A DNA stretch of 64,000 nt, from positions 1 to 64,000 of the forward strand of contig JAFQMC010000004.1 in assembly GCA_017421045.1 (NCBI GenBank). Reading direction: 5' to 3'. Position 1 is the stretch's first letter, and each line of letters begins with the position of its first letter. Shown here piece by piece: positions 45,527 to 55,435 of the stretch. Position numbers and translations under genes: made by a program. The notes below the pieces were generated by a model that was not told where the DNA came from, did not search any database, and saw only the letters and a list, made by a program, of their open reading frames with translations. The DNA comes from Clostridia bacterium (lineage in GTDB: Bacteria > Bacillota > Clostridia > Oscillospirales > Acutalibacteraceae).

Positions 45527-46331
45527 GGGAAAAATCTCTGTTATCATGGCAGTTTTTAACTGTGCAGACACTATACATCAAAGCATAGAATCCATCATTT
45601 CGCAAACATATGACAACTGGGAATTTATCATCTGCGATGACTGCTCTACAGACAACACACTGGAAATTGTCAGAGAGTATGAAGCGAAATATCCCAACAA
45701 GTTCAAAATTATTCAGAACGAAAAAAACTCCAGACTTGCGTTTTCTCTAAACCACTGCCTTGAATATGTTAACGGAGAATTTGTTGCACGCATGGACGGA
45801 GATGATTATGTTGCTCCGGACAGATTCGAAAAACAGATAAGTTTTCTTATGGAACATCCCGATATTCACCTTGTTGGTTCTGCAATGCAATCCTTTGATA
45901 ACAACAAGTTAGGCAGAATTATCACATATAAACCCTTCCCTGAAAAGGAAGACCTACGCAAAGGTCCTTGCTTTGCTCACGCATCCATACTTACATATGC
46001 ATACACATACAAAGAAACCGGCGGATACACCGTATCAGCCAGAACCATGAGAACACAGGATTATGACCTGTGGTTTCGATTTTATGCCAAAGGCTTTAAA
46101 GGTGCCAATCTCGATGACCCTCTGTACTATTACAGGGAGGATGAATACGCTTACCTCAGACGCAAACCCAAACTCTACCTTTGGGCAGTTGTCACACGTT
46201 TCAAGGGGTTTCGCTTGCTTAAATTTCCATTGCATTATTATGTGTACACTCTTACTCCCATCGTTGGTCTTGTATATAACGAAATGCGGAAACTGAAAGC
46301 AAAATTTACGCTAAAGCGAAAATCAAAATAA
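45519..46331 (+). CDS. GT2-family glycosyltransferase
   Basis: A 270-residue GT-A enzyme: ISVIMAVFNCADTI, ICDDCSTDNT, and ARMDGDDYVAPDRF (D-x-D). It adds one sugar on the cytoplasmic side. The GTG start at 45519 overlaps the capA stop by 8 bases; an ATG at 45465 would add residues that do not belong to the family. Confidence 0.88.
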   Translation: MDKGKISVIMAVFNCADTIHQSIESIISQTYDNWEFIICDDCSTDNTLEIVREYEAKYPNKFKIIQNEKNSRLAFSLNHCLEYVNGEFVARMDGDDYVAPDRFEKQISFLMEHPDIHLVGSAMQSFDNNKLGRIITYKPFPEKEDLRKGPCFAHASILTYAYTYKETGGYTVSARTMRTQDYDLWFRFYAKGFKGANLDDPLYYYREDEYAYLRRKPKLYLWAVVTRFKGFRLLKFPLHYYVYTLTPIVGLVYNEMRKLKAKFTLKRKSK

Positions 46332-46362
46332 ATAGCATTTACTATCCAAAGGAGTTAATAAT

Positions 46363-47319
46363 ATGTCAGTATATGGTACATTGAGAAAAATTGGACATAC
46401 AATTCAAAAAAGCGATGCAGGCAATTGGTTTTTCAATCTGGTGCGCATATATATGGGTAAGCAAAATGAGAAAAAATATAATGATTACGAATATCTCACC
46501 AACGAATACATAAGACGTACAGGGGTTGAGATTAACCTTAAGGATCCTCAGCGCTACTCCGAAAAGCTCCAGTGGCTGAAACTCTTCTATCGTAATGACG
46601 ACATGCCTGTCTGCTCTGACAAATACCTTGTCCGCGAATATATCGAAAAAAAAGGCTATGGCCATCTTCTTAACAATCTTATCGCTGTTTATGATAACGG
46701 CAAAGATATTAAGCCCAAAGAACTTCCTGACCGCTTTGCTATGAAAACGAACCACGGCTCCAGTTGGAACCTTATTTGTACTGATAAAGAAAAGGTGAAC
46801 TGGTTCTGGTGGAAACGTATCTTTAATTGTTGGTTAAAGAGAAATCTCTACACGTTCGGAAGAGAGTGGAACTACCAGCACATTGAACCTAAAATCATTG
46901 TGGAGGAATTCCTTGACCACGAGCCTCTTGTAGACTACAAGTTTATGTGTTTCAACGGAGAACCAAAATACATGCAGATAAACCACGATACAAACGGAAA
47001 GCACTATGTAGATTTCCTGAATATCAACTGGGAAAAACAGGGTTTTACATACACAAACTATGAAATGTCTGATATTTTGGTTCCCAAACCTGAACAGTTT
47101 GAAGAAATGAAAAAAATCGCCCGGGATTTAGCTCAGGATTTTCCTTATGTCCGTGTTGATTTCTACAACTTTGATGGCAGAATCATCTTCGGAGAACTCA
47201 CATTCTTCCCCGGTGGCGGTTTCCAGTATCCGACTCCTGTGGAATTTGACTATATTCTGGGCAAGGAGCTTACTCTGCCCGAACCTAACCACAACCTTGA
47301 TATTCTTAACTCTCTTTGA
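46363..47319 (+). CDS. TupA-like ATP-grasp protein 2
   Basis: A 318-residue second TupA-like ATP-grasp protein: DPQRYSEKLQWLKLF, DRFAMKTNHGSSWN, LVDYKFMCFNGEPK and VDFYNFDGRIIFGELTFFPGGGF. It is clearly diverged from copy 1 (43480), so the two probably attach different residues or act at different sites. It starts at the ATG after AAGGAG. Confidence 0.85.
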   Translation: MSVYGTLRKIGHTIQKSDAGNWFFNLVRIYMGKQNEKKYNDYEYLTNEYIRRTGVEINLKDPQRYSEKLQWLKLFYRNDDMPVCSDKYLVREYIEKKGYGHLLNNLIAVYDNGKDIKPKELPDRFAMKTNHGSSWNLICTDKEKVNWFWWKRIFNCWLKRNLYTFGREWNYQHIEPKIIVEEFLDHEPLVDYKFMCFNGEPKYMQINHDTNGKHYVDFLNINWEKQGFTYTNYEMSDILVPKPEQFEEMKKIARDLAQDFPYVRVDFYNFDGRIIFGELTFFPGGGFQYPTPVEFDYILGKELTLPEPNHNLDILNSL

Positions 47320-47361
47320 TATTGCATAACATCATCAACTCAAACATAAGGAGGTGCATAT

Positions 47362-48480
47362 ATGACAGTTATGGTTTTTACTGCAATTGCAGTAGGAATA
47401 TTCGCGTTAATTGCAAATAACCAGAACACTCGAGCAACATCACCCTATACCAAAACAAATCCCGAACACAAACGGCCAACTACATACTGGTTGTTCGTAT
47501 TTATATGCACCGCTATATTAGCTTGTGTTGCTGGACTCAGATACTACGTTGGTACTGATTACGGCTCATATTACAGAGGTTATGCGAATACTGCGGCTGA
47601 GTTTACGGAATTGATTAAAACCTGGGATGAACCCGGTCTTTCAGTAATTGCAAAATTTCTGATGTTTTTCTCTGAGGACGGTGCCGTATTCGTCTTTGCA
47701 CTGGCAGCGATAACCGTCTTTCTGTTTGTTTTTATGCTTGCAAAGCATACGGATGACTTTTTCTTCGTGGTAATGCTCTATATTTTCACTTCTTGTTGGA
47801 GCGGATGCTTCAATGGTGCTCGTCAATATCTTGCTGCAGCTATATTGTTTGCAGGTCACAGATATATTTTTGAACGAAAATTTATTCATTACTGCATAGT
47901 CGTGTTTCTTGCCTCGTCTTTCCACATAACGGCACTGATTATGTTGCCTATGTACTTCATCATAACCAAAAGGCTTTCCCTTCAGAAAATCGTCTTTATT
48001 CTTGTTTCAGGAATTGCACTTGTTTATTCATACGATTTTCTCTTTGGACTTGTCGGCATTCTCAAAGACAGTGAAACCGGCGGTGCCGATACAACTTACG
48101 CTCAAAACGATATACACCCCCTGCGAATAGCCATTGCATTTGCACCAATTGTTCTATACCTTTTCTTTGCATTGCAAAAGAAAACTTTCTCAGAAGAAGA
48201 AAATTTCTATATGGGATTCATTTTTGTACGCGCTGCAATCATCTTCGGAACTGCAAACAGTGCTTATCTCAACAGAGTAGGTATTTATTTTGCTCCCTTT
48301 ATCCCACTGGCTTTAGAAGTTCTTATTAATAAGTTTGACAAAAAACAACAACCTCTTATTAAAGCGATAATTCTTATACTATATGCTATATTATGGATTT
48401 ATATAGATGCTTCACAAACCGAATGGGGTTGGGTCTTTAACCGTGATGGCGAGTATACTCCTGCGTCTGATTTAAAATAG
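47362..48480 (+). CDS. EpsG-family membrane protein (probable polysaccharide polymerase)
   Basis: A 372-residue polytopic protein with about ten hydrophobic helices. RYYVGTDYGSYYRGY in the first outside loop and FNGARQYLAAAILFAGHRYIFER are EpsG-family hallmarks. EpsG-type proteins act like Wzy and join repeat units outside the membrane. It is the only polymerase candidate in the locus. A+T-rich. Confidence 0.87.
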   Translation: MTVMVFTAIAVGIFALIANNQNTRATSPYTKTNPEHKRPTTYWLFVFICTAILACVAGLRYYVGTDYGSYYRGYANTAAEFTELIKTWDEPGLSVIAKFLMFFSEDGAVFVFALAAITVFLFVFMLAKHTDDFFFVVMLYIFTSCWSGCFNGARQYLAAAILFAGHRYIFERKFIHYCIVVFLASSFHITALIMLPMYFIITKRLSLQKIVFILVSGIALVYSYDFLFGLVGILKDSETGGADTTYAQNDIHPLRIAIAFAPIVLYLFFALQKKTFSEEENFYMGFIFVRAAIIFGTANSAYLNRVGIYFAPFIPLALEVLINKFDKKQQPLIKAIILILYAILWIYIDASQTEWGWVFNRDGEYTPASDLK

Positions 48481-48573
48481 CACATTAATAATCTGCGAGA
48501 TGTTAACTACACCCAAAAGCACCTGATTCGAAGATTCTCGGCTCACTCAATACTAAACACCGGAGGTTCATCT

Positions 48574-49746
48574 ATGAAAATCGGCATAGTCACTCTTGCA
48601 GGCGGAGAGAACTACGGAGGAAATCTGCAGAATTTCGCTGTTACAAAAACATACGAGGGCTTAGGGTTTGATGCAATCACCATCCCCGACTGCACCCGTC
48701 GCGGTATCAGAGTCACCCATCAAAACCGCAGCACCCTTTCAAAGCTTAAGCCTTCCTACATCTGCGACGTAATAAGGGTCAGACTCAAGAAGAAATATTA
48801 CATGAAAAATCAGCGTGACCGCCTGATTCCCTCGATGATGAGAAAAAAGAAAAAAGCGGCTGCGTATCGTGCTGCCAAGGCAAAACGCACCGAAGCTTTT
48901 AAGGATTTCTTTGACAATCAGATAGGGCATACCGATTTTTCTCTCAATATTGACAACATACCAAAAGATAAACTCGGCGATTTTGACTTTTTCTCTGTAG
49001 GCTCCGACCAGGTGTGGAATCCCACTTACCCCGAAACCTCGGAGATTAAGTTTCTCACCTTTGCACAGAGAGAAAAAAGGCTTACCTTTGCACCCTCTTT
49101 CGGCATATCGGAACTGCCTGAGTATACAAAAGCATCCTACGCACAGTGGCTTTCTCAGTTTCCTTATATCTCTGTAAGAGAACAAAAAGGCGCTGAGATT
49201 ATCAAAGAGCTCACCGGCAGGGAGGCACAGGTCATCTGCGACCCCACTCTGACTGTTTCGAGAGAGGTTTGGGAGAGCATAGAAAAGAAACCTGATTTTT
49301 CTACGGAAAAGCCCTTTGCCCTGACTTACTTCCTCGGAAACGAGTCAAACCGTTACCGCAAATACATAGACCGTGTTGCAAAGGAAAAAGGACTGCAGGC
49401 TATTAATCTCTTCGACTTAAGAGAAACCGACTACTACAGCGCAGGACCTGCTGAGTTTATATATCTTATACACCACGCCGATGCCGTATTTACGGATTCT
49501 TTCCACGCGGCAGTGTTCTCCATAATCTTCAAAAAAGATTTTGTGGTGTTTGACCGTATCGAAGACGGACGCTCCATGGGCTCCAGGCTCAAAACTCTGC
49601 TTGACACATTCTCTCTTTCTGACAGAATGTACGGCGAGATTTCAAAGCGGGAGTTTGACACCCCCGACTTCAGCAATACGGACAGTATCATTAACCTCGA
49701 AGCCGCAAAAGCCATAGATTTCTTAAAGAAATCTATGAAAATATAA
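48574..49746 (+). CDS. Polysaccharide pyruvyltransferase family protein
   Basis: A 390-residue protein of the CsaB/WcaK-type family: GGENYGGNLQNFAVTK at the N-terminus, FFSVGSDQVWNPTY, FAPSFGIS, and ADAVFTDSFHAAVFSIIF near the C-terminus. It transfers pyruvate from phosphoenolpyruvate to form a ketal on a sugar, adding negative charge. It follows a 93-base gap without a clear promoter. Confidence 0.85.
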   Translation: MKIGIVTLAGGENYGGNLQNFAVTKTYEGLGFDAITIPDCTRRGIRVTHQNRSTLSKLKPSYICDVIRVRLKKKYYMKNQRDRLIPSMMRKKKKAAAYRAAKAKRTEAFKDFFDNQIGHTDFSLNIDNIPKDKLGDFDFFSVGSDQVWNPTYPETSEIKFLTFAQREKRLTFAPSFGISELPEYTKASYAQWLSQFPYISVREQKGAEIIKELTGREAQVICDPTLTVSREVWESIEKKPDFSTEKPFALTYFLGNESNRYRKYIDRVAKEKGLQAINLFDLRETDYYSAGPAEFIYLIHHADAVFTDSFHAAVFSIIFKKDFVVFDRIEDGRSMGSRLKTLLDTFSLSDRMYGEISKREFDTPDFSNTDSIINLEAAKAIDFLKKSMKI

Positions 49747-49755
49747 GGTGAAATT

Positions 49756-50763
49756 ATGTTATCAATAAGCATTATTGTTCCTGTATATAACGCACAGAAT
49801 TATCTTCACAAGTGTCTTGACAGCCTTCTGTCCCAGACATTTGAGGATTTTGAGCTTATTCTTGTCAATGACGGTTCAAAAGACAACAGCGGACAAATCT
49901 GTGACGAATATGCCGCAAGAGACAGCAGAGTAAAGGTCATCCACAAGGAAAACGGCGGTGTATCTTCTGCAAGAAACGCAGGCCTTGACCACGCACAGGG
50001 AAAGTACATTATGTTCTGTGACAGTGACGACTACATTTATCCTGACTTTTGCAAACCCCTCTATACGCTCGCAGAGGGTGACGAAAACTGCCTTGTGCTC
50101 GCCGGTATCACAGAAATACGGGATGACGGAAGCAAAAAAGACAACCTCTGTCCCAAATACGGTGAAGGAGAATCCGTAAACCTCAGCAAGCAGGAATTCT
50201 GCGACCTGTATGTTGAGCTGAATCTTAAAGCTCCGTTCACACTGATGAATATGCCCTACAACAAGCTTTTCTCGCGAAAAGTTATTGAGGACAACCATAT
50301 CAGATACAACACCAAAATTCACTACAATGAGGATTTCATCTTCAATCTCGACTATCTGGAAAAAGTCGACTGTGTAAAAATATACAATAAATCCATCTAC
50401 AACTACTATCTTGATGCACCGGGAAGTCTGTGCAAAAGATATTTTGACGACATCATAGAGATGTTCCATGCCAAAGAGGACAGAGTGAAATCTGTTGTTC
50501 TGGACAATTCAACCGACAGAGAAGGCGCCCACAGAGTATGGTGTACCATGGTTTTCGGTGATACCCATCGCGCCATCAACAACACCTTCTCAAAGGCAAA
50601 TCCCGCATCGGACAAAGAGAAAACCCGCTACTGCACCGCTCTCATCAGAGATGAGCGGTTCAAGGTTGCCCTCAAGGGTGCCGACACCAAAGGATACAAC
50701 AAAATGCACGTCAGGCTTCTGCATCTGGGTAACTACGGACTTCTCAGATTTTTGGAAAAATGA
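49756..50763 (+). CDS. GT2-family glycosyltransferase
   Basis: A 335-residue GT-A enzyme with ISIIVPVYNAQNYL, LVNDGSKDNSGQICDEY and MFCDSDDYIYPDF (D-x-D). A helical C-terminal part is typical of capsule transferases. It begins 9 bases after the pyruvyltransferase stop. Confidence 0.9.
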   Translation: MLSISIIVPVYNAQNYLHKCLDSLLSQTFEDFELILVNDGSKDNSGQICDEYAARDSRVKVIHKENGGVSSARNAGLDHAQGKYIMFCDSDDYIYPDFCKPLYTLAEGDENCLVLAGITEIRDDGSKKDNLCPKYGEGESVNLSKQEFCDLYVELNLKAPFTLMNMPYNKLFSRKVIEDNHIRYNTKIHYNEDFIFNLDYLEKVDCVKIYNKSIYNYYLDAPGSLCKRYFDDIIEMFHAKEDRVKSVVLDNSTDREGAHRVWCTMVFGDTHRAINNTFSKANPASDKEKTRYCTALIRDERFKVALKGADTKGYNKMHVRLLHLGNYGLLRFLEK

Positions 50764-50803
50764 AGTGATACTTTGTCAAACTATCCTGCAAGGAGATGAA
50801 ACC

Positions 50804-51814
50804 ATGAGTGATATCGCTGTCAGCATCTGCTGTCTTGTCTATAACCACAAGGACTATATCAGAAAAGCTCTCGACAGCTTTCTGATGCAGAAAACCAACT
50901 TCAAATACGAGATACTCATAAACGACGATTGCTCCACCGACGGCACCACCGATATCATCAGAGAGTACGAGCAAAAGTACCCCGATATCGTAAAGCCCCT
51001 GTATCACTCAGAGAATCAGTATTGCAAAAGCTACCGTCAGGGAAATATGATGTCTTTCACCTTTAACTTTCCAAGGGTAAAGGGAAAGTATGTCGCCATG
51101 TGCGAGGGTGACGACTTCTGGACTGACGACACAAAGCTTCAAAGACAGTATGACATAATGGAAAGTCATCCTGAATGTTCCTTCTGCACTCATACAGTGC
51201 ACTGCACAAACGAGTCAGGAGAGCTCAACGACGACATTATTCCTTTAAAGGAAACAGTAACCGCAGGCGTTATCTCCTCTGAGGATGCCGTAAAAGGCAT
51301 ATGCCGACTGCCCTATATGTTCCAGACCTCCTCATACTTTTTCCGAGCAGAATATCTTGATGAAATGCTCCACAGCACACCTGAGTTTTTCGAATACTCA
51401 GCGTCGATGGATGTACTCCTCATGCTCTATTTCGCCTCAAAGGGCAAGTTTTACTACATAGATACCGAGATGTCCTGCTACAGAGTCAACAGTGTGTCCA
51501 GCATAATGGACGACATGACAAAAAACAAAGGCAACTCAGGCATAAATCAAAAGAAAGTCAAACACTTCACTGAGCATCTGAAAAGCATAAAAGCCTACAA
51601 TGAATATACGAACCATCGTTTTGAAGAGGATGTGCTTTTCTGCCAGTATAAAAACGAATATCATCTGAAGCTTGCAACCCAGGATTACAAGCATCTGTTC
51701 AGTAAAAGATACAAGGAAGTGGCACCCCTCTTCCTCTCAAAATCAAGCAAAAAAGAAATTTTATATATGAGGCTTCTCTCCGCTTTTCCATGGCTTAAGA
51801 AGCTTCGTCACTGA
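50804..51814 (+). CDS. GT2-family glycosyltransferase
   Basis: A 336-residue GT-A enzyme: VSICCLVYNHKDYI, INDDCSTDGTTDI, AMCEGDDFWTD. It belongs to the subgroup with the GDDFW motif seen in many capsule clusters. The start at 50804 follows AAGGAG. A longer frame upstream overlaps the previous gene and is not used. Confidence 0.9.
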   Translation: MSDIAVSICCLVYNHKDYIRKALDSFLMQKTNFKYEILINDDCSTDGTTDIIREYEQKYPDIVKPLYHSENQYCKSYRQGNMMSFTFNFPRVKGKYVAMCEGDDFWTDDTKLQRQYDIMESHPECSFCTHTVHCTNESGELNDDIIPLKETVTAGVISSEDAVKGICRLPYMFQTSSYFFRAEYLDEMLHSTPEFFEYSASMDVLLMLYFASKGKFYYIDTEMSCYRVNSVSSIMDDMTKNKGNSGINQKKVKHFTEHLKSIKAYNEYTNHRFEEDVLFCQYKNEYHLKLATQDYKHLFSKRYKEVAPLFLSKSSKKEILYMRLLSAFPWLKKLRH

Positions 51815-51835
51815 TTAACAGGAAGGCATACGGGT

Positions 51836-53428
51836 ATGAGTCAGAATATTAACAACGAACTTCAGAACGCATCAAAAAACACAAAAGAAAAAACCATAAA
51901 AGGTCTTTTCTGGGAATACCTTGAAAAGCTCGGCGGCGAGGCCGTTGCCCTTGTTGTATCGGTGGTGCTGGCAAGACTTCTGGGACCTGATGCATACGGA
52001 GTAATCCCACTTATCACTGTGTTCACTTCTCTTTTGGGAGTTATCGTTCAAAGCGGTTTCGGATCTTCCCTTGTCCAAAAGAAAGATGCCGACCACACAG
52101 ACTTTTCAACTGTCTTCTTCTTTCAGATAAGTCTGGCAGTGCTTTTGTATGCAGGTATGTTTTTTGCCGCTCCTTTCATTGCCGACTTCTACAACAACGC
52201 TGACATGGCACCTATGATAAGGGTTCTTTCACTTACGCTCATCATAGGATCTGTCAACAATGTTCAGCACGCCTATGTGTCAAAGACCATGCAGTTCAAG
52301 AAGTTCTTCTTCGCCTCATTCTCCGGTACTGTTCTTTCCGGAGTAGTAGGTGTTGTGCTGGCATTTGTTATCACATCCCACACAAACAATCCCGTCCTTG
52401 GTGCATGGGCATTGGTTGCGCAAAAACTCACTGACCATATAGTAGACACCGTGTTTTTGTGGTTTACAGTCAAGTGGAGACCGAGATTTGAATTTTCTTT
52501 TAAGAAACTCAAGGCCCTTTATTCCTTCGGATGGAAAATCCTTCTTTCTACCTTTATTGATACTATCTATAAAGATATACGCACACTTATTATCGGTAAA
52601 ATGTACACAACAGCCGACCTTGCCTACTATAACAAGGGCAATTCCTACCCCGGTCTGATAATGAGCAACCTGAACAAATCTATTCAGCATGTTCTTTTCC
52701 CTGCTCTTGCCGGTCACCAGGATAATATAGAAAGAGTCAAGAGCATGACTCGCCGTGCAATGAAAACCAGCTCATATCTTGTGTTCCCTGCAATGGTTGG
52801 TTTTGCTGCAATATCTGAGTCTTTTATCTATATCCTTCTGGGAAAAGAATGGCTTCCCATTGTTCCTTTCATGTGGATTGCATGTTTTAACTATGCCATG
52901 TGGCCCATACATACCACCAATCTGCAGGCTGTGCAGGCAATGGGAAAAGGAGGGGCCTTCCTTGCAACCGAGGTAGTTAAGAAAATTTCCAATCTAATTT
53001 TCCTTGGTGCAGGTATTGCTGTTGCAGTAGTTATGAACTTTGAAAACACCACCGATTCCGTTATCATCATCGCCCTCAGCAGTATTATTGCCGAGATAGT
53101 CTGTGTTTTTGTCAACGCATGGCCTAACAGAAAAATCATAAACTACAACCTCGGAGAACAGCTCAGGGACATTCTTCCTGCGACAATACTCAGCATCCTC
53201 ATGGGAGCTGCTGTATTCGGTGTAGGCTTCATTCCCTTTGACATGTTCATCCCCAATGCTTTTGCCTCTGCAGTTGTGGAAATCATCATCCAGTGTATCG
53301 TAGGTGTAGTCACCTATATCCTCCTCTCCAAGATATTCAGAGTTGAGAGCTTCGGATATATACTTGCTACTGCAAAAGAATTCATAGGCAAAAAGAAGCG
53401 CAGGAAGATATCTGCTAAAGCTGAGTAA
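51836..53428 (+). CDS. Wzx-type oligosaccharide flippase
   Basis: A 530-residue membrane protein with about 14 helices of the MOP/polysaccharide transport family (LPS biosynthesis protein WzxC-like). It includes RLLGPDAYGVIPLITVF near the N-terminus and long polar N- and C-termini. It should turn lipid-linked repeat units to the outside for EpsG-type polymerisation. Confidence 0.88.
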   Translation: MSQNINNELQNASKNTKEKTIKGLFWEYLEKLGGEAVALVVSVVLARLLGPDAYGVIPLITVFTSLLGVIVQSGFGSSLVQKKDADHTDFSTVFFFQISLAVLLYAGMFFAAPFIADFYNNADMAPMIRVLSLTLIIGSVNNVQHAYVSKTMQFKKFFFASFSGTVLSGVVGVVLAFVITSHTNNPVLGAWALVAQKLTDHIVDTVFLWFTVKWRPRFEFSFKKLKALYSFGWKILLSTFIDTIYKDIRTLIIGKMYTTADLAYYNKGNSYPGLIMSNLNKSIQHVLFPALAGHQDNIERVKSMTRRAMKTSSYLVFPAMVGFAAISESFIYILLGKEWLPIVPFMWIACFNYAMWPIHTTNLQAVQAMGKGGAFLATEVVKKISNLIFLGAGIAVAVVMNFENTTDSVIIIALSSIIAEIVCVFVNAWPNRKIINYNLGEQLRDILPATILSILMGAAVFGVGFIPFDMFIPNAFASAVVEIIIQCIVGVVTYILLSKIFRVESFGYILATAKEFIGKKKRRKISAKAE

Positions 53429-53447
53429 TTTATCACAGGGAGATTTT

Positions 53448-54371
53448 ATGTACTGCTGTTCGCCCATAGAGCATACAGGCTCTGTATACAACAACAGAAT
53501 ATTCGTTAAACGGGACGACAAGCTGCCCTTCTCCTACGGTGGAAACAAGGTGCGGTTTGCCGAAGCCTTCGTCAAAGATATGCAATCCCAAGGCAAAAAT
53601 GCCATGATAGCATACGGCTCAAAGAGCTCAAACCTTTGTCGGGTTCTGGCACAGATGTGCTGTGATAAAAACATCCCCTGCGCTGTGGTATACAGCGAGG
53701 ACGAGCACACCGACACCAACAACTCCCGTATTGTATCCTCCCTCGGCGTCCGCGAATATGCCTGCGCAAAAACCGAGGTAGCAAATACAGTTCAAAAAGC
53801 AATCGAGGACTTTGAAGCTCAGGGTATGAACCCCTACTACATTTACGGCTCCACCCTGGGCACAGGCAACGAGCTGACTCCGGTAAGTGCATACATCAAA
53901 GTATACGACGAAATATCGGAGTATGAGTCAGAGCAAGGCATCACTTTCGACTATATATTTATGGCGGTGGGCACTGCCGCCTCCTACTCGGGAATCCTCG
54001 CAAGGGCCGAGGAGCTTTCTCACAAACGTAACATCACAGGCATTTCGGTGGCAAGACCCGGGTCAAGATGCACCGAGATCATACGAGGAAATCTGAAGCT
54101 ATACCTAAAAAGAGAAGTAACCGACCCGCAAATCGAAGTTTGCGACGAATATCTTGAGGGTGGCTACGGCAAGGCATCCGAGGAGGAGCTTCGGGAAATA
54201 GACTTCATTTATGAGAACTTCGGGCTTCCCCTTGACCCTACCTACACAGGCAAGGCTTGGTTCGGCATGAAAAACTACCTTGCAGAAAAAGGTATCAAGA
54301 ACAAAAACATTCTGTTTATTCACACAGGCGGTTATCCCCTGTTCTGCGACTATAAAGACATCAAGCTCTGA
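53448..54371 (+). CDS. Fold-type II PLP enzyme (ACC deaminase/D-cysteine desulfhydrase-like)
   Basis: A 307-residue protein: KRDDKLPFSYGGNKVRFAEA contains the PLP-binding lysine, with YGSKSSNLCRVLA and MAVGTAASYSGIL for phosphate binding. Family members deaminate, desulfhydrate or synthesise small amino acids. Placed directly before an ATP-grasp ligase and a VioA-like aminotransferase, it most likely makes or tailors an amino acid for attachment to the glycan. Substrate unknown. Confidence 0.8.
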   Translation: MYCCSPIEHTGSVYNNRIFVKRDDKLPFSYGGNKVRFAEAFVKDMQSQGKNAMIAYGSKSSNLCRVLAQMCCDKNIPCAVVYSEDEHTDTNNSRIVSSLGVREYACAKTEVANTVQKAIEDFEAQGMNPYYIYGSTLGTGNELTPVSAYIKVYDEISEYESEQGITFDYIFMAVGTAASYSGILARAEELSHKRNITGISVARPGSRCTEIIRGNLKLYLKREVTDPQIEVCDEYLEGGYGKASEEELREIDFIYENFGLPLDPTYTGKAWFGMKNYLAEKGIKNKNILFIHTGGYPLFCDYKDIKL

Positions 54372-54385
54372 ACGGAGATTTTTAT

Positions 54386-55435
54386 ATGAACATTTTGCTT
54401 ACATCTGCAGGAAGGCGCAGTTATCTGGTTCAGTATTTCAAAGAAGCCCTGAAAGGCTCGGGACTTGTCCACGCGGCTAACTCCTCTGCCCTTTCCACTG
54501 CATTCCTCTATGCAGACAAGACCGTGGTAACTCCTCTGATTTACGACGATAACTACATTCCCTTTTTGCTCACATATTGCACGGAGAACTCTATTGACGC
54601 AATCGTCAGCCTTTTTGACGTGGATCTGATGATGCTCTCCAAGCACAAAAGGGACTTTGAGCAAATCGGCACCAGAGTCATCGTTGCAAACGAGGACGCA
54701 ATCGACATCTGCAACGACAAGTGGCACACCTACGAGTTCTGTCTGAGAGAGGGTATCAATGCCCCCAAGACCTACCTGTCTTATGAAGATGCGCAGAATG
54801 ATATTGCAAAGGGCAAACTCTCTTTCCCTCTCTATGTAAAGCCCCGCTGGGGTATGGGTTCTCTGTCTGTGTTCTGTGCAGAAAACACGGAGGAGCTCAG
54901 AATTTTCTATGAAAAAGCCAAGAGAGAAATACAGCTCAGCTACCTGAAATACGAGTCCGCCGTTGATACCGAGAAATGTGTTCTCATTCAGGAATCCATA
55001 GACGGTCAGGAACACGGCATCGACGTTATCAATGACCTTAACGGAAACTACCTAAACACCATCATAAGACATAAATACGCTATGCGTTCGGGTGAAACTG
55101 ACGCGGCGGTCATCATAGAAAATCCTGCCATCAAGGAAGTAGGAGAAAAAATCAGCAGAGCACTCAGGCACCCTGCCAATCTGGATGCGGACGTGTTTCT
55201 CAAAGACGGCGTACCCTATCTTCTTGAGATGAACGCAAGATTCGGCGGAGGCTATCCCTTCTCCCATGTGGCAGGTGCAAATGTACCCCTTGCCATAGTA
55301 AGCTGGCTCCGAGGCGAAGAGGTTGACCCCTCTCTCCTCTCGGCAAAAGCGGGAGTTATGGCTCAGAAAGAGCTTGTTATCAGCGTATTTTCCGAAAACA
55401 CACAGAAACAAGGTGAACCCCATGAGCAACAATAA
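54386..55435 (+). CDS. ATP-grasp ligase (carbamoyl-phosphate-synthase-like)
   Basis: A 349-residue protein: a Rossmann-like preATP domain (MNILLTSAGRRSYLVQYF), an ATP-grasp with YVKPRWGMGSLSV, and the metal site LLEMNARFGGGYPF. Such proteins form amide bonds from an acyl phosphate. It overlaps the next (VioA-like) gene by 14 bases, so it may acylate the amino sugar made by that enzyme with an amino acid. Confidence 0.85.
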   Translation: MNILLTSAGRRSYLVQYFKEALKGSGLVHAANSSALSTAFLYADKTVVTPLIYDDNYIPFLLTYCTENSIDAIVSLFDVDLMMLSKHKRDFEQIGTRVIVANEDAIDICNDKWHTYEFCLREGINAPKTYLSYEDAQNDIAKGKLSFPLYVKPRWGMGSLSVFCAENTEELRIFYEKAKREIQLSYLKYESAVDTEKCVLIQESIDGQEHGIDVINDLNGNYLNTIIRHKYAMRSGETDAAVIIENPAIKEVGEKISRALRHPANLDADVFLKDGVPYLLEMNARFGGGYPFSHVAGANVPLAIVSWLRGEEVDPSLLSAKAGVMAQKELVISVFSENTQKQGEPHEQQ

